From Bacillota bacterium (lineage in GTDB: Bacteria > Bacillota > Clostridia > Oscillospirales > Acutalibacteraceae), in the NCBI GenBank assembly GCA_023401495.1, contig JAEXDU010000218.1, forward strand, positions 1 to 6,938: a stretch of 6,938 bases of DNA, written 5' to 3'. Positions 5,002-6,938 of the stretch are shown one piece after another. The notes under the pieces were generated by a model that was given only the letters and a program-made list of their open reading frames with translations, ran no database searches and had not been told where the DNA came from. The position numbers and the translations under genes were made by a program. The first letter of the stretch is position 1; every line of letters begins with the position of its first letter.

Positions 5002-6938
5002 TTATTGAAAATATGCCACACCGGATTCAAAAATCTGCTGATCTTTTGCGCCCGGCACATTCTTATACAGATTTTCGCCCTTTCGTTCCGAATGGGCCAT
5101 CTTGCCCAGCACGCGTCCGTCGGGGCTGGTGATGCCCTCCACCGCCCACACGGAACCATTGGGATTCCACTGGGTTTCGCCGCTGAGAATTCCCTCCGGC
5201 GTGGTATACTGCGTGGCGATCTGGCCGTTTTCCATCAGGCGGCGCAGTGTTTCCTCATCCGCCACAAAGCGGCCCTCACCGTGCGAAACCGGCACGCAGA
5301 ACACGTCGCCGGCCTGCACACCCGCAAACCAGGGCGATTTGACCGAAGTGATGCGTGTATACGCCATACGCGAAATATGGCGGCCCAGCTCGTTGAAGGT
5401 CAGCGTGGGCGCGGATTCTTCGGTAGGCACAATGTGGCCGAACGGAACAAGCCCCAGCTTGATCAGCGCCTGAAAGCCATTGCAGATACCGAGCATCAGG
5501 CCGTCGCGGTGATACAGCAGCTCTTCCACCGCCTGCGAAAGACGCGGATTGCGGAATGTGGTGGCAATGAATTTGCCGGAACCGTCCGGCTCGTCGCCGC
5601 CGGAAAATCCGCCGGGCAGCATGATAATCTGCGCATTGCGAACCGCTTTCTCCAACCGGTCGATCGTCTCTTCGATCGCCGACGGCGTCAGGTTGCGCAC
5701 GATCAGAACCTCGGGCTCCGCTCCGGCTTTTTCAAACGCGCGTGCAGTATCGTACTCGCAGTTCGTGCCCGGGAACACCGGGATCACCACGCGGGGCTTC
5801 GCCGCCTTAATGGCGGGCGCGCCTGCAAAGCGCTCTGTAAACAGCGGCACCTCCGGAGCAGGTACCTCTTTCGTTTGAGTCGGGAAAATCTTTTCGAGCG
5901 TGCCGGTCCAGACAGCGAGCAGACGGTCGACAGAAAGAGTTTCGTTCCCCAGCACCACTTCGGGCGCCTCGGTTATGGCGCCCATCAGGGCGGCGCGCAG
6001 CTCTCTTGGCAAAACGGCGCCGGACGCGGCTTCGATCACCAGAGCGCCGGACTGCGGCGCAAACAGCAGTTTTTCGGCCAGCGCTCCGTTTTCAAAGCGG
6101 AAACCCAGACGATTGCCGAAGCACATGCGGGCGATTGCGGCAGCCGCGCCACCCTCGCGCACGACGGAGGCTGCGGCCACACCGCCCTGCTCCGTCATTT
6201 CGCGCACCGCACGGTAATACTCCTGCAAAGCGGGATAATCCGGCAGGCCGGTCTCTTTCTGTTCCGGCAGCGGCAGCAGATATACTTTGTCGCCCGGGGT
6301 GGAGAAAGCCGCCGAAAGCGTGCGGCTTGCCTTTGTCATCGCCACCGCAAAGCTCACGAGCGTGGGCGGAACATCCAGCTCTTCAAACGAACCGGACATA
6401 CTGTCTTTTCCGCCGATCGCGGCAAGGCCCATGCCGATCTGTGCGGAAAACGCGCCCAGCAGCGCAGCCGCAGGCTTGCCCCAGCGCTCGGGGTCCTTGC
6501 GCAGGCGCTCGAAATATTCCTGGAACGTCAGTCTCGCGCTCAGAGGATCGGCGCCGACCGCCGCGAGCTTCGACAGGCTTTCCACCACTGCCCAGGCCGC
6601 GCCGTGGAACGGGCTGAAACGCGAAATACCGGGAATAAAGCCGTAGCTCATCGCGGTCGCGTCGTCGGTTTCCCCGCTGAGAACCGGGAGCTTTGCCACC
6701 ATCGCCTCTTCGGGCGTACGCTGGTATTTTCCCGCAAAGGGCATCAGCACGGTTGCCGCGCCGATGCTGGCGTCGAACCGCTCCGCAAGGCCCTGCTGCG
6801 AGCAGACCTCCAGACGTGACAGATTCTGTTCGAACGCCTTTGCAAGCGGCTGACCCGCCAGCTCTGCGGGAACCAGCTCGCGGTAATTCTGAGAAAGATC
6901 GGGCGCCGGAATCGTCGCCTTCGCGGAAAGCGTCACGC
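5002..6938 (-). CDS. purL: Phosphoribosylformylglycinamidine synthase, large PurL with fused glutaminase domain (N-terminus outside window)
   Basis: Fourth step of purine synthesis: converts FGAR, glutamine and ATP to FGAM. The frame is open to the right edge, so the start and N-terminal half are missing; 644 complete residues are visible, about half of the roughly 1,240 usual for the clade II clostridial form. Visible residues of about 80-185 belong to the second PurM-like ATP-binding unit (SGETDDATAMSYG, ISRFSPFHGA, IGGKDSMSGSF). About 215-330 is its C-terminal AIRS domain. From about residue 380 a class I glutamine amidotransferase (PurQ-like) domain follows: VFPGTNCEYDTARAF, MLPGGFSGGDE, nucleophile Cys485 in GICNGFQAL, and His615/Glu617 in KMAHSERKG completing the triad. 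The fused glutaminase means separate PurQ and PurS are not needed, by family knowledge. It ends in the terminator at 4937-4996; its promoter is not visible. Confidence 0.96.
   Translation of the reverse strand, partial: VTLSAKATIPAPDLSQNYRELVPAELAGQPLAKAFEQNLSRLEVCSQQGLAERFDASIGAATVLMPFAGKYQRTPEEAMVAKLPVLSGETDDATAMSYGFIPGISRFSPFHGAAWAVVESLSKLAAVGADPLSARLTFQEYFERLRKDPERWGKPAAALLGAFSAQIGMGLAAIGGKDSMSGSFEELDVPPTLVSFAVAMTKASRTLSAAFSTPGDKVYLLPLPEQKETGLPDYPALQEYYRAVREMTEQGGVAAASVVREGGAAAAIARMCFGNRLGFRFENGALAEKLLFAPQSGALVIEAASGAVLPRELRAALMGAITEAPEVVLGNETLSVDRLLAVWTGTLEKIFPTQTKEVPAPEVPLFTERFAGAPAIKAAKPRVVIPVFPGTNCEYDTARAFEKAGAEPEVLIVRNLTPSAIEETIDRLEKAVRNAQIIMLPGGFSGGDEPDGSGKFIATTFRNPRLSQAVEELLYHRDGLMLGICNGFQALIKLGLVPFGHIVPTEESAPTLTFNELGRHISRMAYTRITSVKSPWFAGVQAGDVFCVPVSHGEGRFVADEETLRRLMENGQIATQYTTPEGILSGETQWNPNGSVWAVEGITSPDGRVLGKMAHSERKGENLYKNVPGAKDQQIFESGVAYFQ

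Noticed and set aside
4891..6819. Long plus-strand open frame (642 codons) opposite purL
   Set aside because: It is the antisense shadow of purL, whose frame has clear domain motifs; the plus-strand translation is rich in His/Arg low-complexity sequence, matches no family and begins inside the acidic small ORF.

Overview
The window looks like ordinary chromosome of a moderately GC-rich Gram-positive anaerobe of the Clostridia, perhaps an Oscillospirales/Ruminococcaceae-type organism. This is inferred from purine-rich AGGAGG-like ribosome binding sites, a large PurL fused to a glutaminase (the clade II, PurLQ-type enzyme common in Clostridia), a TcdE/phage-type holin and many strong intrinsic terminators. 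No 16S or other species marker is present, so the taxonomy is tentative.

Layout, left to right: the 3' part of a ClC chloride channel/transporter with a C-terminal TrkA-C domain (+, cut by the window edge); a 21-bp-stem terminator shared with the convergent isochorismatase-family hydrolase (-); a divergent intergenic region of about 280 bases with promoters for both sides and a small dyad; an SDR oxidoreductase (+); a terminator shared with a convergent small holin (-); a 287-base intergenic region packed with four hairpins, two of them minus-strand terminators; alanine racemase alr (-) with a well-formed promoter; a 46-codon, very acidic unrecognised small ORF (+) that starts divergently from alr; a shared terminator; and the 3' two thirds or less of purL (-), running off the right edge.

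The genes do not form one pathway. Nearly every gene appears to be its own transcription unit, bounded by strong, mostly bidirectional terminators. alr serves cell-wall D-alanine supply and purL serves purine synthesis; the hydrolase and SDR have unassigned substrates. The points that stand out are the unrecognised acidic microprotein gene (4782-4922), the lone holin with no lysin or phage genes beside it, and the hairpin cluster in its leader. I see no tRNA, rRNA, CRISPR array, transposase or attachment site.
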